Virus record (IMG/VR): IMGVR_UViG_3300044631_001122
Span: 1 to 20,961 of that record
DNA length: 20,961 nt
From: a virus
Reading direction: 5' to 3' (one strand)
The first letter of the stretch is position 1, and every line of letters begins with the position of its first letter. Positions 14,397-20,961 of the stretch are shown one piece after another. The notes under the pieces are model-generated. The model worked only from the letters and a program-made list of their open reading frames with translations, made no database searches and had not been told where the DNA came from. Position numbers and translations under genes: made by a program.

Positions 14397-14424
14397 ACCC
14401 CGTGCCGAGAGGTACGGGGTTTTT
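14397..14424 (+). terminator. Strong intrinsic terminator after the tape measure gene
   Basis: A 10-bp stem, ACCCCGTGCC (14397-14406) with GGTACGGGGT (14411-14420, one G-U pair), encloses a GAGA tetraloop of the GNRA type and runs into a T-tract at 14420-14424. It lies in the 80-base gap after the tail module. Confidence 0.85.
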
Positions 14425-14450
14425 GCATACTTAGCCTTTCGGTACATTTT
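14422..14450 (+). promoter_or_regulatory. Candidate promoter for the head module (TTTG-N17-TACATTTT)
   Basis: TTTG at 14422-14425 is followed 17 bases later by TACATTTT (14443-14450), five bases before the ATG at 14456. It starts right after the terminator, which is the expected place for a new transcription unit, and resembles the elements before the genes at 8745, 17230 and 18299. Confidence 0.55.
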
Positions 14451-14455
14451 AAGGC

Positions 14456-15037
14456 ATGGAGTTACCCCTTTATAAACTGACTATTGACGAGGAAAGCGAG
14501 GGCGTTGATTACGTTGCGCTGACCGATATGCCAGCCATCGAAAGAAACTTTCAGGCATTCTCACAAAAGCAAAGGTTCAAAGAATCAGCTAAACGAGTAA
14601 TATCAGGTGCGTTGATGTTAGCCGATGTGCCTATCTATCGGAATGATTCTAAGATGGGCGAGTACATGGTTGTATTCGATAAGGACACCGTGTATAAAAT
14701 CGTGCAGAAGTTCTTTAAGCAGAACGCTACCCAAAATGTAAACGCTTACCACCAAACCCCGATTGATGGCGTGTTTATGTTTGAGAGTTATATCATAGAC
14801 CGAGAGCGTGGTATTAACCCACCGAAAGGGTTTGAGGATGTAACCGATGGCAGTTGGTTCGGAAGCTACAAAGTAGATAACAACGAGGTGTGGGATGCCT
14901 TTGTGACTACTGGTAAATTCAAAGGCTTTTCGGTTGAGGGTATGTTTGGGATGGAGAAAGTAGAAGATGCCATTGAAGTAGAAATGCAACGCCTTGAAAG
15001 AGCCATTGACCTTTTTTGCAAACAATTTAAACTTTAA
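14456..15037 (+). CDS. XkdF-like prohead protease (193 aa)
   Basis: The C-terminal KGFSVEGMFG (156-165) and the preceding DGSWFGSYKVDNNEVWDAF block resemble the XkdF-type serine proteases found next to capsid genes. A candidate catalytic Ser159 lies in FSVEG, and a candidate His99 in NAYHQTPIDGVFMFES. The N-terminal half is a typical alpha/beta core (VDYVALTDMPAIERNF). Such enzymes trim scaffold and capsid proteins during head maturation. Its place immediately before the scaffold-like and major capsid genes supports this role. The ATG follows a terminator and a TACATTTT element; no Shine-Dalgarno sequence is visible. Confidence 0.7.
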   Translation: MELPLYKLTIDEESEGVDYVALTDMPAIERNFQAFSQKQRFKESAKRVISGALMLADVPIYRNDSKMGEYMVVFDKDTVYKIVQKFFKQNATQNVNAYHQTPIDGVFMFESYIIDRERGINPPKGFEDVTDGSWFGSYKVDNNEVWDAFVTTGKFKGFSVEGMFGMEKVEDAIEVEMQRLERAIDLFCKQFKL

Positions 15038-15049
15038 TATTTATAAGCA

Positions 15050-15640
15050 ATGAACATCCTTGAAAAATTGCAGACACTTAGAGCAGCTTTCGAGCAAGCC
15101 TCTTTGAAATTTGCCGACTATATGTTGGGCGAATTGACCGTGCGTATCGAAGGAGAACCAGTAGTAGGTACTGCTGTCACTCTTTTAGATGCCGATGGAA
15201 ACCCCCTCGATGCTACTGGCGAACACGTTATTCCTGAATTGGGAACTATCGTTGTTTCAAACGGAGTAATCGAATCAATCACTCCTATGGTGGTTGAAGC
15301 TGCTGACGAAGCTGCTGCTGCGGTAGCCGTAGAAGAAGTGGCTGCTGTTGTTGAAGAAATCGCACCTGAAGCACCAGCCGAAGTGGTAGCTGCTATTTCA
15401 ACCGAAGTAGTTGGCGAGATTATGGACAAGCTGGATGAAATGGCAAGCGAACTTGTTGAGTTGAAAAAGAAGATGATGGCTGGACAAGAGCGTGAGAAAT
15501 CAATGTTTGCCCTTATCGAAGCACTCGCAGAAGAACCAAGCGTTAAAGCCGAAAAAGTAATGTTTGGTCAGTTCAAAAAAGACGAAATAGGCAACATAAA
15601 CAAAGTTGCATCAATCCTTAAAAACTTAAAAACTAAATAA
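15050..15640 (+). CDS. Scaffold-like capsid assembly protein (196 aa)
   Basis: Position between protease and major capsid genes and composition both suggest a scaffolding role. A short N-terminal helix is followed by a beta-like part (GELTVRIEGEPVVGTAVTLL), then a long stretch of Ala, Val and Glu (about residues 83-122) that includes EAPAEVVAAIS. The C-terminal portion is a coiled-coil-like helix (EIMDKLDEMASELVELKKKM) followed by a basic tail. Scaffold proteins are typically helical and charged in this way. The sequence does not identify a family; a structural head decoration protein is an alternative. Confidence 0.6.
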   Translation: MNILEKLQTLRAAFEQASLKFADYMLGELTVRIEGEPVVGTAVTLLDADGNPLDATGEHVIPELGTIVVSNGVIESITPMVVEAADEAAAAVAVEEVAAVVEEIAPEAPAEVVAAISTEVVGEIMDKLDEMASELVELKKKMMAGQEREKSMFALIEALAEEPSVKAEKVMFGQFKKDEIGNINKVASILKNLKTK

Positions 15641-15642
15641 TC

Positions 15643-16575
15643 ATGGCATACAATTTTGGCAACTTAGCCGTTTACACCGAGCAGCAGTCACTTCCCCTCG
15701 TAGTGAAGTCATTGTTCAGCGCAAAGAGCGCATCTATTTTGACACCAATGACTGGTATCAAATCTTCTAAGTCAGTTAACCTTATGGACACCGATGCGGT
15801 ATTCCAAAGCGGTGACAACTGCGGATTCACTGCATCAGGTACTACTACCTTCAGCAACCGCAGCTTGACCGTTGGTCGCATCAAAGTTAACGAGGCTATC
15901 TGCCCTAAGAAACTTGAAGAATACTGGATGCAGACACAGCTTCCTATCGGCAGCCGTTATACGTCAATTCCTTTCGAGCAGCAGTACGCTGAGCTTAAAG
16001 CTGGTAAGACAGCCGAGCAAATCGAAACTGCAATTTGGCAGGGCGATACCGCTTCAGGTAACACCAACGCAAACACCAACAAGTTTGATGGTTTCATCAA
16101 GTTAATCAACGCTGCTTCAGGTACTACCATTGCTGGTAATACTGGTTCAGTATCAGGCATCACATCTTCAAACGCTTTCGCAGTTATGCAGGGTGTTTAC
16201 AGCGTGATTCCTACAAACATTTTGGACAAAGAAGATTTGCGTATCGTTTGTGGATGGGATACTTTCCGCAAGTTGGTTGCAAACTTGACTAACCTCAACT
16301 TGTTCCATTACAACCCAACCGTTGAGAACGCTGGCGAGATTGTTCTCCCCGGTACTAACGTGGTTGTAGTTGCCTTGAATGGCTTGAACACTACTAACCG
16401 CATCTTCGCTATGCGTTTAAGCAATATGTTCTTCGGAACGGACTTGTTGAACGAAGACGAGCGTTTCGAAATCTTCTTTGCAAAAGAAGCTGACGAGGTG
16501 CGTTACGTTGCCGAGTTCAAAGCTGGTGTTCAGTTCGCCTATGCGACTGAAATCGTAAACTTTATATTAGCCTAA
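15643..16575 (+). CDS. Major capsid protein, HK97-like (310 aa)
   Basis: The size (310 residues) and place directly after protease and scaffold genes fit the major head protein. It begins MAYNFGNLAVYTEQQSLPLV, includes conserved-looking CGFTASGTTTFSNR and SRYTSIPFEQQYAELK segments, and ends with an acidic-to-beta segment (DEVRYVAEFKAGVQFAY) typical of HK97-fold P-domains. The HK97 fold itself is inferred from context, not from a unique motif. The codons here use more C and T third positions (such as AAC, TTC, GGT) than the neighbouring genes, as expected for a highly expressed gene. It ends 6 bases before a GC-rich hairpin. Confidence 0.8.
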   Translation: MAYNFGNLAVYTEQQSLPLVVKSLFSAKSASILTPMTGIKSSKSVNLMDTDAVFQSGDNCGFTASGTTTFSNRSLTVGRIKVNEAICPKKLEEYWMQTQLPIGSRYTSIPFEQQYAELKAGKTAEQIETAIWQGDTASGNTNANTNKFDGFIKLINAASGTTIAGNTGSVSGITSSNAFAVMQGVYSVIPTNILDKEDLRIVCGWDTFRKLVANLTNLNLFHYNPTVENAGEIVLPGTNVVVVALNGLNTTNRIFAMRLSNMFFGTDLLNEDERFEIFFAKEADEVRYVAEFKAGVQFAYATEIVNFILA

Positions 16576-16581
16576 TTCAAT

Positions 16582-16604
16582 GGGGAGGGTAACACCTCCC
16601 CTTT
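16582..16604 (+). terminator. Hairpin after the major capsid gene, possible weak terminator
   Basis: A 7-bp GC-rich stem, GGGGAGG (16582-16588) with CCTCCCC (16595-16601), has a 6-base loop and only TTT after it. It lies 6 bases after the capsid stop. It may be an attenuating terminator or an mRNA-stabilising 3' structure for the highly expressed capsid message; the short T-run makes full termination unlikely. Confidence 0.45.
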
Positions 16605-16627
16605 ACTAACCTCTAAATAATAAAAAT

Positions 16628-17146
16628 ATGAGTTGTGCATTAACCGCAGGTTACACATTAGGATGCCGAGATTCAGTCGGTGGCATCAAAGAGGTTCGTT
16701 TCATTGAATTCGCTAACGTTACTGGTATCACCGCTACAAGTGGGTTTGTCGTTTCAGGCATTACCACAAGTGGTTCTACTAAGTTTTGGAAGTACGATTT
16801 AACCAAGCAGACCTCGCAATTTACCGAAACCATCACTCCTTCTATGGAGAATGGAACGATTTTCTACCAACAAGACCTGCAAATTGTCTTGAATAAAATG
16901 ACTGCTGCCCTTCGCAATCAGTTGCGTTTGTTAGGTCAAAATAGACTTATGGCAATCGTTACTGACCGCAATGGCGTGTACTGGTTGTTGGGTTCTTTGA
17001 ACGGCTTAGAACTAAGCGCAGGAACTGGTCAGAGTGGTACTGCCTTCGGTGACCGTAACGGCTTTGACGTTACCTTTACTGGTATGGAAGAACAGCCAAT
17101 GCGTGAGGTGCAATCAAGCATCATCGCTGCATTGACTAACGCATAG
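16628..17146 (+). CDS. Probable major tail tube protein (172 aa)
   Basis: This small beta-rich protein starts MSCALTAGYTLGCRDSVGG and ends VQSSIIAALTNA. The GCRDSVGGIKEVRFIEF start and the ENGTIFYQQDLQIVL middle recall small tube proteins of Bacteroidota phages, and the size fits. It lies after the capsid gene, behind a short non-coding gap with the A-rich leader AAATAATAAAAAT, which supports strong expression. A strong terminator follows. A head-completion or decoration protein is the main alternative, since the other tail genes lie upstream. Confidence 0.55.
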   Translation: MSCALTAGYTLGCRDSVGGIKEVRFIEFANVTGITATSGFVVSGITTSGSTKFWKYDLTKQTSQFTETITPSMENGTIFYQQDLQIVLNKMTAALRNQLRLLGQNRLMAIVTDRNGVYWLLGSLNGLELSAGTGQSGTAFGDRNGFDVTFTGMEEQPMREVQSSIIAALTNA

Positions 17147-17172
17147 TGCTTCGTTGTCGTTAATCAAGCACG

Positions 17173-17200
17173 GGCGCATCCTAAGGGGTGCGCCTTTTTT
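17173..17200 (+). terminator. Strong intrinsic terminator after the head module
   Basis: A 9-bp stem, GGCGCATCC (17173-17181) with GGGTGCGCC (17186-17194, one G-U pair), has a TAAG loop and six Ts at 17195-17200. It closes the unit that began at 14456. Confidence 0.9.
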
Positions 17201-17208
17201 ATGCTTTA

Positions 17209-17217
17209 TACATTTAC
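17209..17217 (+). promoter_or_regulatory. TACATTTAC element upstream of the GT4 gene
   Basis: TACATTTAC lies just after the terminator and 12 bases before the ATG at 17230. Its position in a gap between a strong terminator and a new gene is the best contextual support for the motif being a promoter element, although no clear upstream TTTG is present. Confidence 0.5.
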
Positions 17218-17229
17218 TATTAAACGACA

Positions 17230-18282
17230 ATGAAAATAGCACTAATCCACAACGTTCAAAGTACAGGTTCGGCACTTTACCGACTTGAACTGCCACACGC
17301 TCATTTAGACGCAGCGTACAAAGGACTGACCTTTTATTCCGCACCTGAACCCTTTAGAATCTCCGATGAATCCTTCGAGCAGATGGACATCGTTTTAGTT
17401 AGTCGGATGTGGGGAGAAACCGCAGAGCAGATTAAATGGCTTCGGGATAAGTGTACAAAGTTCAATGTGACTCTAATTCTTGACCTTGACGATTATTGGG
17501 TGCTGGAATCAGGACATCCGATGGTTAATATTTACCGAGAAAAAGGAATCTCGAATATTATCCGTGAGCATATTAGAGTAGTTGACCACGTTATCTGCAC
17601 GAATGCCTACTTAAAAGAAAAGGTATCTATTTTAAATCCGAATGTTTCGGTAATTCCGAACTGTTCATATTCGGGTTACGAGCAGTACAAGATTAAGACC
17701 GAACCGAGTGAGTTCGTAAGGTTTGGCTGGTTTGGTGGCGCACAGCACTATGAGGACATTGTCTTGATGGAATCGGGTATGGGCATCCTTGCAGACGATC
17801 GTTCGTTGAACGGCTTGTATCGGCTTTATTTAGGAGGCTGGAACGAGAACCCAATGTACGAAGCGTACGAAAGAATCTTCACTGGTAACGGCAAGCAAGA
17901 GAACTACGGCAGAATCCAAGCAGCCGACATTTACTCCTATGTCGGTGGGTATAACTTTGTAGATGTTTGTCTTGCTCCTTTACGAGATACGACCTTTAAT
18001 AGATGCAAGAGTGAGTTAAAATTAGTCGAAGCTGGCACGATGGGTAAGGCTATAATTGCTTCCGATGTTTACCCTTATAACACCATAATCGACCACGGCT
18101 TGAATGGCTTATTGGTTCGGGAGGCACGCAGTAAAGATTGGCACAAGCACATAAAAACCTTAATCCACGAAAAAGATTTAAGGTTAACCTTGGCAGCCAA
18201 TTTAAAAGAAACGATAGAAACGGAATTTAACATCGATTATTGGGGCGCAAAAAGAATGGATTTGTATCATTCGCTTCGGTGA
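17230..18282 (+). CDS. GT4-like glycosyltransferase (350 aa)
   Basis: This is a GT-B-fold glycosyltransferase of the GT4 (Glyco_trans_1) type. The N-terminal domain begins MKIALIHNVQSTGSALYRLE and contains LDLDDYW (84-90). The linker leads into the C-terminal donor-binding domain with FVRFGWFGGAQHYEDI (162-177), and the region CKSELKLVEAGTMGKAII (259-276) holds the E-x7-E-like motif with Glu262 and the GxGKAIIAS region. The length is typical. The gene starts a new transcription unit and lies upstream of two probable virion surface proteins, so it may glycosylate them or a host surface glycan (inference). It is the third glycosyltransferase-like gene in the window. Confidence 0.85.
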   Translation: MKIALIHNVQSTGSALYRLELPHAHLDAAYKGLTFYSAPEPFRISDESFEQMDIVLVSRMWGETAEQIKWLRDKCTKFNVTLILDLDDYWVLESGHPMVNIYREKGISNIIREHIRVVDHVICTNAYLKEKVSILNPNVSVIPNCSYSGYEQYKIKTEPSEFVRFGWFGGAQHYEDIVLMESGMGILADDRSLNGLYRLYLGGWNENPMYEAYERIFTGNGKQENYGRIQAADIYSYVGGYNFVDVCLAPLRDTTFNRCKSELKLVEAGTMGKAIIASDVYPYNTIIDHGLNGLLVREARSKDWHKHIKTLIHEKDLRLTLAANLKETIETEFNIDYWGAKRMDLYHSLR

Positions 18283-18291
18283 TACATTTAC
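18261..18291 (+). promoter_or_regulatory. Candidate promoter TTTG-N18-TACATTTAC
   Basis: TTTG at 18261-18264 is followed 18 bases later by TACATTTAC (18283-18291), seven bases before the ATG at 18299. The element begins immediately after the TGA of the glycosyltransferase gene, so it occupies the entire gap. Confidence 0.5.
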
Positions 18292-18298
18292 CTTTAAG

Positions 18299-18697
18299 AT
18301 GCTGTATTTAATATCTAACCAGTCGAATGAAATCGTAGTCACTTGGACGGAAAGGATGACCAACCCCAATGCGCTTTATATCGTCTTGGAGTTAAGGTCA
18401 ATGGCTACCAATGACATTTATACCTATCCGATTTTAAAATCTTCCAACCTTTCGCTATTCCCCGAAAGGTACGACAACTATCAATTTTCGCTTGCGCCTG
18501 CTGTTCGTGGTCAATATACTTACATAGCCTACGAATCCACCAGTACATCTGCAACCAATAAAATTGGCGTGTTAGAAACTGGGCTGGCTTATATTGAAAT
18601 GGGCGAGCAGGCTTTTGTGAGCGCAACCAATACAATTACTTACGCAGAGCCAGTTACGAATGTTTTTGATAACACCTTTGACCTTACCTTTAACTAA
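18299..18697 (+). CDS. Hypothetical, probably virion-associated protein (132 aa)
   Basis: The product begins MLYLISNQSNEIVVTWTERM and is strand-rich, with GQYTYIAYESTS near the middle and a C-terminal FDLTF. I do not recognise a family. The composition fits an immunoglobulin-like or other beta-sandwich structural protein, common on phage surfaces. It lies between the GT4 gene and a second beta-rich protein, and its stop overlaps that gene's ATG by one base at 18697. Its start lies 7 bases after a TACATTTAC element. Confidence 0.55.
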   Translation: MLYLISNQSNEIVVTWTERMTNPNALYIVLELRSMATNDIYTYPILKSSNLSLFPERYDNYQFSLAPAVRGQYTYIAYESTSTSATNKIGVLETGLAYIEMGEQAFVSATNTITYAEPVTNVFDNTFDLTFN

Positions 18698-19230
18698 TGG
18701 GACAACTTTTAACCGATGCTTTAGTCATCAAAAACGAAACGCAGACTAATGCAAACACAGCCACGAGAGTTGGAACGTGGATGCAAAATTGTGCGATACA
18801 AATCGAGGATTCACCGAGTGCGCTTAACTTTTTTGACTTTGCATCTTCAGGAACTACCACTTTAGCAGAGAATGTATGGTCGCCAATTAACGCTACTATT
18901 ACAACTGGATTCAATAGAAACGGATTAAGCGTGAACGCTTCGGGACTTGTGACTTATAGCGGTGACTTGAAGTATTTTAGAACGAGCGCAATCGTTGCCT
19001 TAATAGGGCAGTCAAGCAGGAAGATTCACGTTGCTATATTCAAAAATGCAGAGTTGTGGCCTTGCTCGGAGTTTGTATCGGTTATTCCTTCGGCTAACGA
19101 GGTGACTATTCCTTCCCAATGCGTTGTGCCTTTATCTTCGGGCGATACTATTCAAATGTATGTTAAATGCTCAACGCACGCTGTCACGCTTACCTTAGAC
19201 AATTTAAACGTCATTATCAATGAGTTCTAA
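18697..19230 (+). CDS. Putative jelly-roll (C1q/TNF-like) virion surface protein (177 aa)
   Basis: The N-terminus is helical (MGQLLTDALVIKNETQTNAN). The rest is beta-rich, with ITTGFNRNGLSVNASGLVTY, then RKIHVAIFKNAEL and a C-terminal LSSGDTIQMYVKCSTHAV, the order and spacing of a C1q/TNF-like jelly roll (strand-rich core with a SGDTI strand). These domains often act as receptor-binding or head-decoration modules in phages. The family call is by pattern and not proven. The stop lies 11 bases into the portal gene, whose ATG at 19220 overlaps it. Confidence 0.55.
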   Translation: MGQLLTDALVIKNETQTNANTATRVGTWMQNCAIQIEDSPSALNFFDFASSGTTTLAENVWSPINATITTGFNRNGLSVNASGLVTYSGDLKYFRTSAIVALIGQSSRKIHVAIFKNAELWPCSEFVSVIPSANEVTIPSQCVVPLSSGDTIQMYVKCSTHAVTLTLDNLNVIINEF

Positions 19231-20961
19231 AAAACCTTTCGCCTTTTCGTGGCAGGGCTACCAGCATAAAGTGCCTTTGTTTATCGAAAACAAAAGCCAG
19301 CAATGGGTATCTTATGGAGTTGAAAACGACTACCCTAACTACCTCTTAAATCTTTATAGAAGGAGCGCAAAGCATAACGCCATCGTGAATGGTAAAGTAG
19401 GTTACATAGTCGGTAAGGGATGGACATCGGAAGAAGAAACACCTGCTGCCAAAGCCTTTTTGGATTCGCCTACGTTCCCGAATGCTTATGATTCGATGAA
19501 CGACCTTACCCAAAAGTTAACGTTGGATATGGAAATCTATAACGGCTTTGCTTTAGAAGTAACTTGGTCACGAGGTGGGGGGATTGCAGAGATTTGTCAC
19601 GTGGACTTTCATAGAGTTCGTGCGGACAAAGACGAAAAGATGTTTTACGTTTACGATTGGTACGATGAATACGAGGTTAGGCAATTCCCCCAGCTGAACC
19701 AAGTAAACCAAATCCCAGCTTTCAATCCAGACAATAGAATCGGCAAGCAGCTATTTTATTATAGAGCATACAGCGCAGGCGTTAAGGTTTACCCTTTGCC
19801 TGAATATCTTGGCGGTACGGCTTACATCGAGTTAGATGTGGAGATAGCTAATTTCCACGTTAATAATATCAAGAATAATTTTTGGGGTTCTTACCTTATT
19901 AACTTTCCAAACGGAATCCCTACCCCCGAAGAATCGGATGCCATCGAACGGCAGATGAAAATGAAGTTTGGAGGCACGGACAACGCTGGTCGTTTCCTTG
20001 TGAACTTTTCGGATAGTCCCGAAACCAAACCCGAACTGACTCCTTTAACTCCTTCGGACTTAGACAAGCAGTTTGACATATTAAATAAGACCGTTCAGCA
20101 AGAGATTTTCGTTGCTCACCGAGTAACCTCACCGATGTTATTTGGTGTAAAAACTGAAGGACAACTTGGAGGCAGAGCCGAAATGGTTGAGTCGTACGAA
20201 ATTTTCAAAGCTACTTACATCGAAGATCGTGTACAAAGAATCGAGCGGTCAGTAAATTACCTTGCTTCTTTCAACGGAGTGACTGGTTTGAAACTACAAC
20301 CTACCGAGCCGATTAGCGAGCAGCTTACCGAAGCAGCTTTGTTGCAGATATTAAGCCGTGACGAACTAAGAGAAAAGGCTGGATATGAGCCTGACCTTAC
20401 TACACCTGCACCTGCGGAAACAGTAGCACCACAAGAGATGGGCAATAGCGTTCTCGCTGGTTTATCTGCCTCACAGCAAGACAAAATGTTGCGAGTGGTA
20501 CGCAAGTACTCTAAAGGAGATTTGACTAAGGAGCAAGCGACTATAATGCTGCAAGGCTTCGGTTTACCAGCCGAGCAGGTTGATTTGTTTTTAGGCGAGC
20601 CTATGGAGTTTAATTCCGATGAAGATAAGTTTGAGCAAGTGGCTATGCAGTTTGGCGTTGATGCCGATGGCTACCAAGTTCTTAGGTCAAAGCCAGTACG
20701 CTTTGAAGCCGACAACTCTTTGTTAGCCGAGTTCATGGAAGTAGAACCCGAAAACAAAGAACTCGACAAGAAGATATTAGCTGAAATCAAAAGGACTAAA
20801 AAGGTCGATGCAGACCAAATCTCCCGAAAGTTAGATGTGCCGTTGGAAAAGGTGAGCGAGCGAATTGAGTACCTTATCTCTAAAGGGCGTGTAACTATCC
20901 AAGATAGAGTTGCAAGGATAGCTGACACCCCCGATACCGAGGCAGAGGAAGCGTTTGAGAT
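19220..20961 (+). CDS. Portal protein, 3' end beyond the window (at least 580 aa)
   Basis: The first ~370 residues resemble a tailed-phage portal. They include a VSYGVENDYPNYLLNLYRRS block (35-54), GYIVGKGW (67-74), VEIANFHVNNIKNNFWGS (around 207-224), and the helix and loop with IFVAHRVTSPMLFGVKTEG (296-314), typical of portal cores in Bacteroidota phages. Portals form the dodecameric channel joining head and tail. The C-terminal part is a long extension, with a linker rich in P, A and E and, at about residues 513-561, a winged-helix-like segment (DADQISRKLDVPLEKVSERI). The frame is open to the window end with no stop. It is far from the terminase genes, which is unusual. Confidence 0.8.
   Translation, partial: MSSKKPFAFSWQGYQHKVPLFIENKSQQWVSYGVENDYPNYLLNLYRRSAKHNAIVNGKVGYIVGKGWTSEEETPAAKAFLDSPTFPNAYDSMNDLTQKLTLDMEIYNGFALEVTWSRGGGIAEICHVDFHRVRADKDEKMFYVYDWYDEYEVRQFPQLNQVNQIPAFNPDNRIGKQLFYYRAYSAGVKVYPLPEYLGGTAYIELDVEIANFHVNNIKNNFWGSYLINFPNGIPTPEESDAIERQMKMKFGGTDNAGRFLVNFSDSPETKPELTPLTPSDLDKQFDILNKTVQQEIFVAHRVTSPMLFGVKTEGQLGGRAEMVESYEIFKATYIEDRVQRIERSVNYLASFNGVTGLKLQPTEPISEQLTEAALLQILSRDELREKAGYEPDLTTPAPAETVAPQEMGNSVLAGLSASQQDKMLRVVRKYSKGDLTKEQATIMLQGFGLPAEQVDLFLGEPMEFNSDEDKFEQVAMQFGVDADGYQVLRSKPVRFEADNSLLAEFMEVEPENKELDKKILAEIKRTKKVDADQISRKLDVPLEKVSERIEYLISKGRVTIQDRVARIADTPDTEAEEAFE

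Noticed and set aside
15118-15429. Antisense open frame opposite the scaffold-like gene
   Set aside because: Its Ala/Thr/Ser-rich translation is the reverse reading of the Ala/Val/Glu repeat and has no independent support.
1-20961. CRISPR array, insertion sequence or rRNA
   Set aside because: No regularly spaced repeats, transposase-like proteins, terminal inverted repeats or rRNA-like sequence were seen.

Overview
The window is a nearly gapless, one-strand stretch of a tailed double-stranded DNA phage (or prophage) genome. It carries recognisable small and large terminase, tail assembly chaperone, tape measure, prohead protease, major capsid and portal genes. A Bacteroidota host is likely. 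Promoter-like sites match the TTTG / TAnnTTTG pattern of that phylum, start codons mostly follow A-rich leaders with only one good Shine-Dalgarno sequence, and several structural proteins look like types common in Bacteroidota phages. This host call is inference, since no search could be run. Every supported gene is on the plus strand, and many neighbours overlap by 4 bases (ATGA) or by 14-22 bases.

Layout. (1) Positions 1-3019 hold small early or regulatory genes: tiny hypothetical proteins, a zinc-ribbon miniprotein, two MKTP-type paralogues, a protein resembling only the DNA-binding domain of DnaA, a sigma-factor-like protein, and a small membrane protein. (2) Positions 3016-4364 hold a ParB-like protein and a Mom-like DNA modification enzyme whose 3' end is overprinted by a tRNA-Gly(TCC)-like sequence. 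(3) Positions 4368-5898 hold the terminase subunits. (4) Positions 5911-8010 hold an internally duplicated unknown protein, two glycosyltransferase-like proteins and a methyltransferase. (5) Positions 8007-14375 form the tail module: a chaperone gene with a textbook -1 frameshift signal, a gp10-like completion protein, two large structural proteins and the tape measure protein, closed by a strong terminator. (6) Positions 14456-17146 hold an XkdF-like protease, a scaffold-like protein, the major capsid protein and a probable tail tube protein, closed by a second strong terminator. (7) Positions 17230-20961 hold a GT4 glycosyltransferase, two probable virion surface proteins, and the portal gene, which runs off the window.

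How the parts may fit together. The sigma-like and DnaA-like proteins could redirect host transcription and replication. The ParB-like and Mom-like pair may modify or protect phage DNA before packaging. The sugar and methyl transferases between packaging and tail genes, plus the GT4 enzyme beside surface proteins, suggest decoration of virion proteins or the host surface. A repeated TACATTT(A/T) element sits 5-12 bases upstream of four start codons, two of them directly after strong terminators. It is a candidate late promoter that would give very short leaders.

The most notable items are the complete -1 frameshift signal (TTTTTTC plus a perfect 9-bp stem), the tRNA embedded in the Mom-like gene, the TACATTT promoter candidates, the unusual module order (tail before head, portal far from terminase), and a winged-helix-like segment at the C-terminus of the portal protein.
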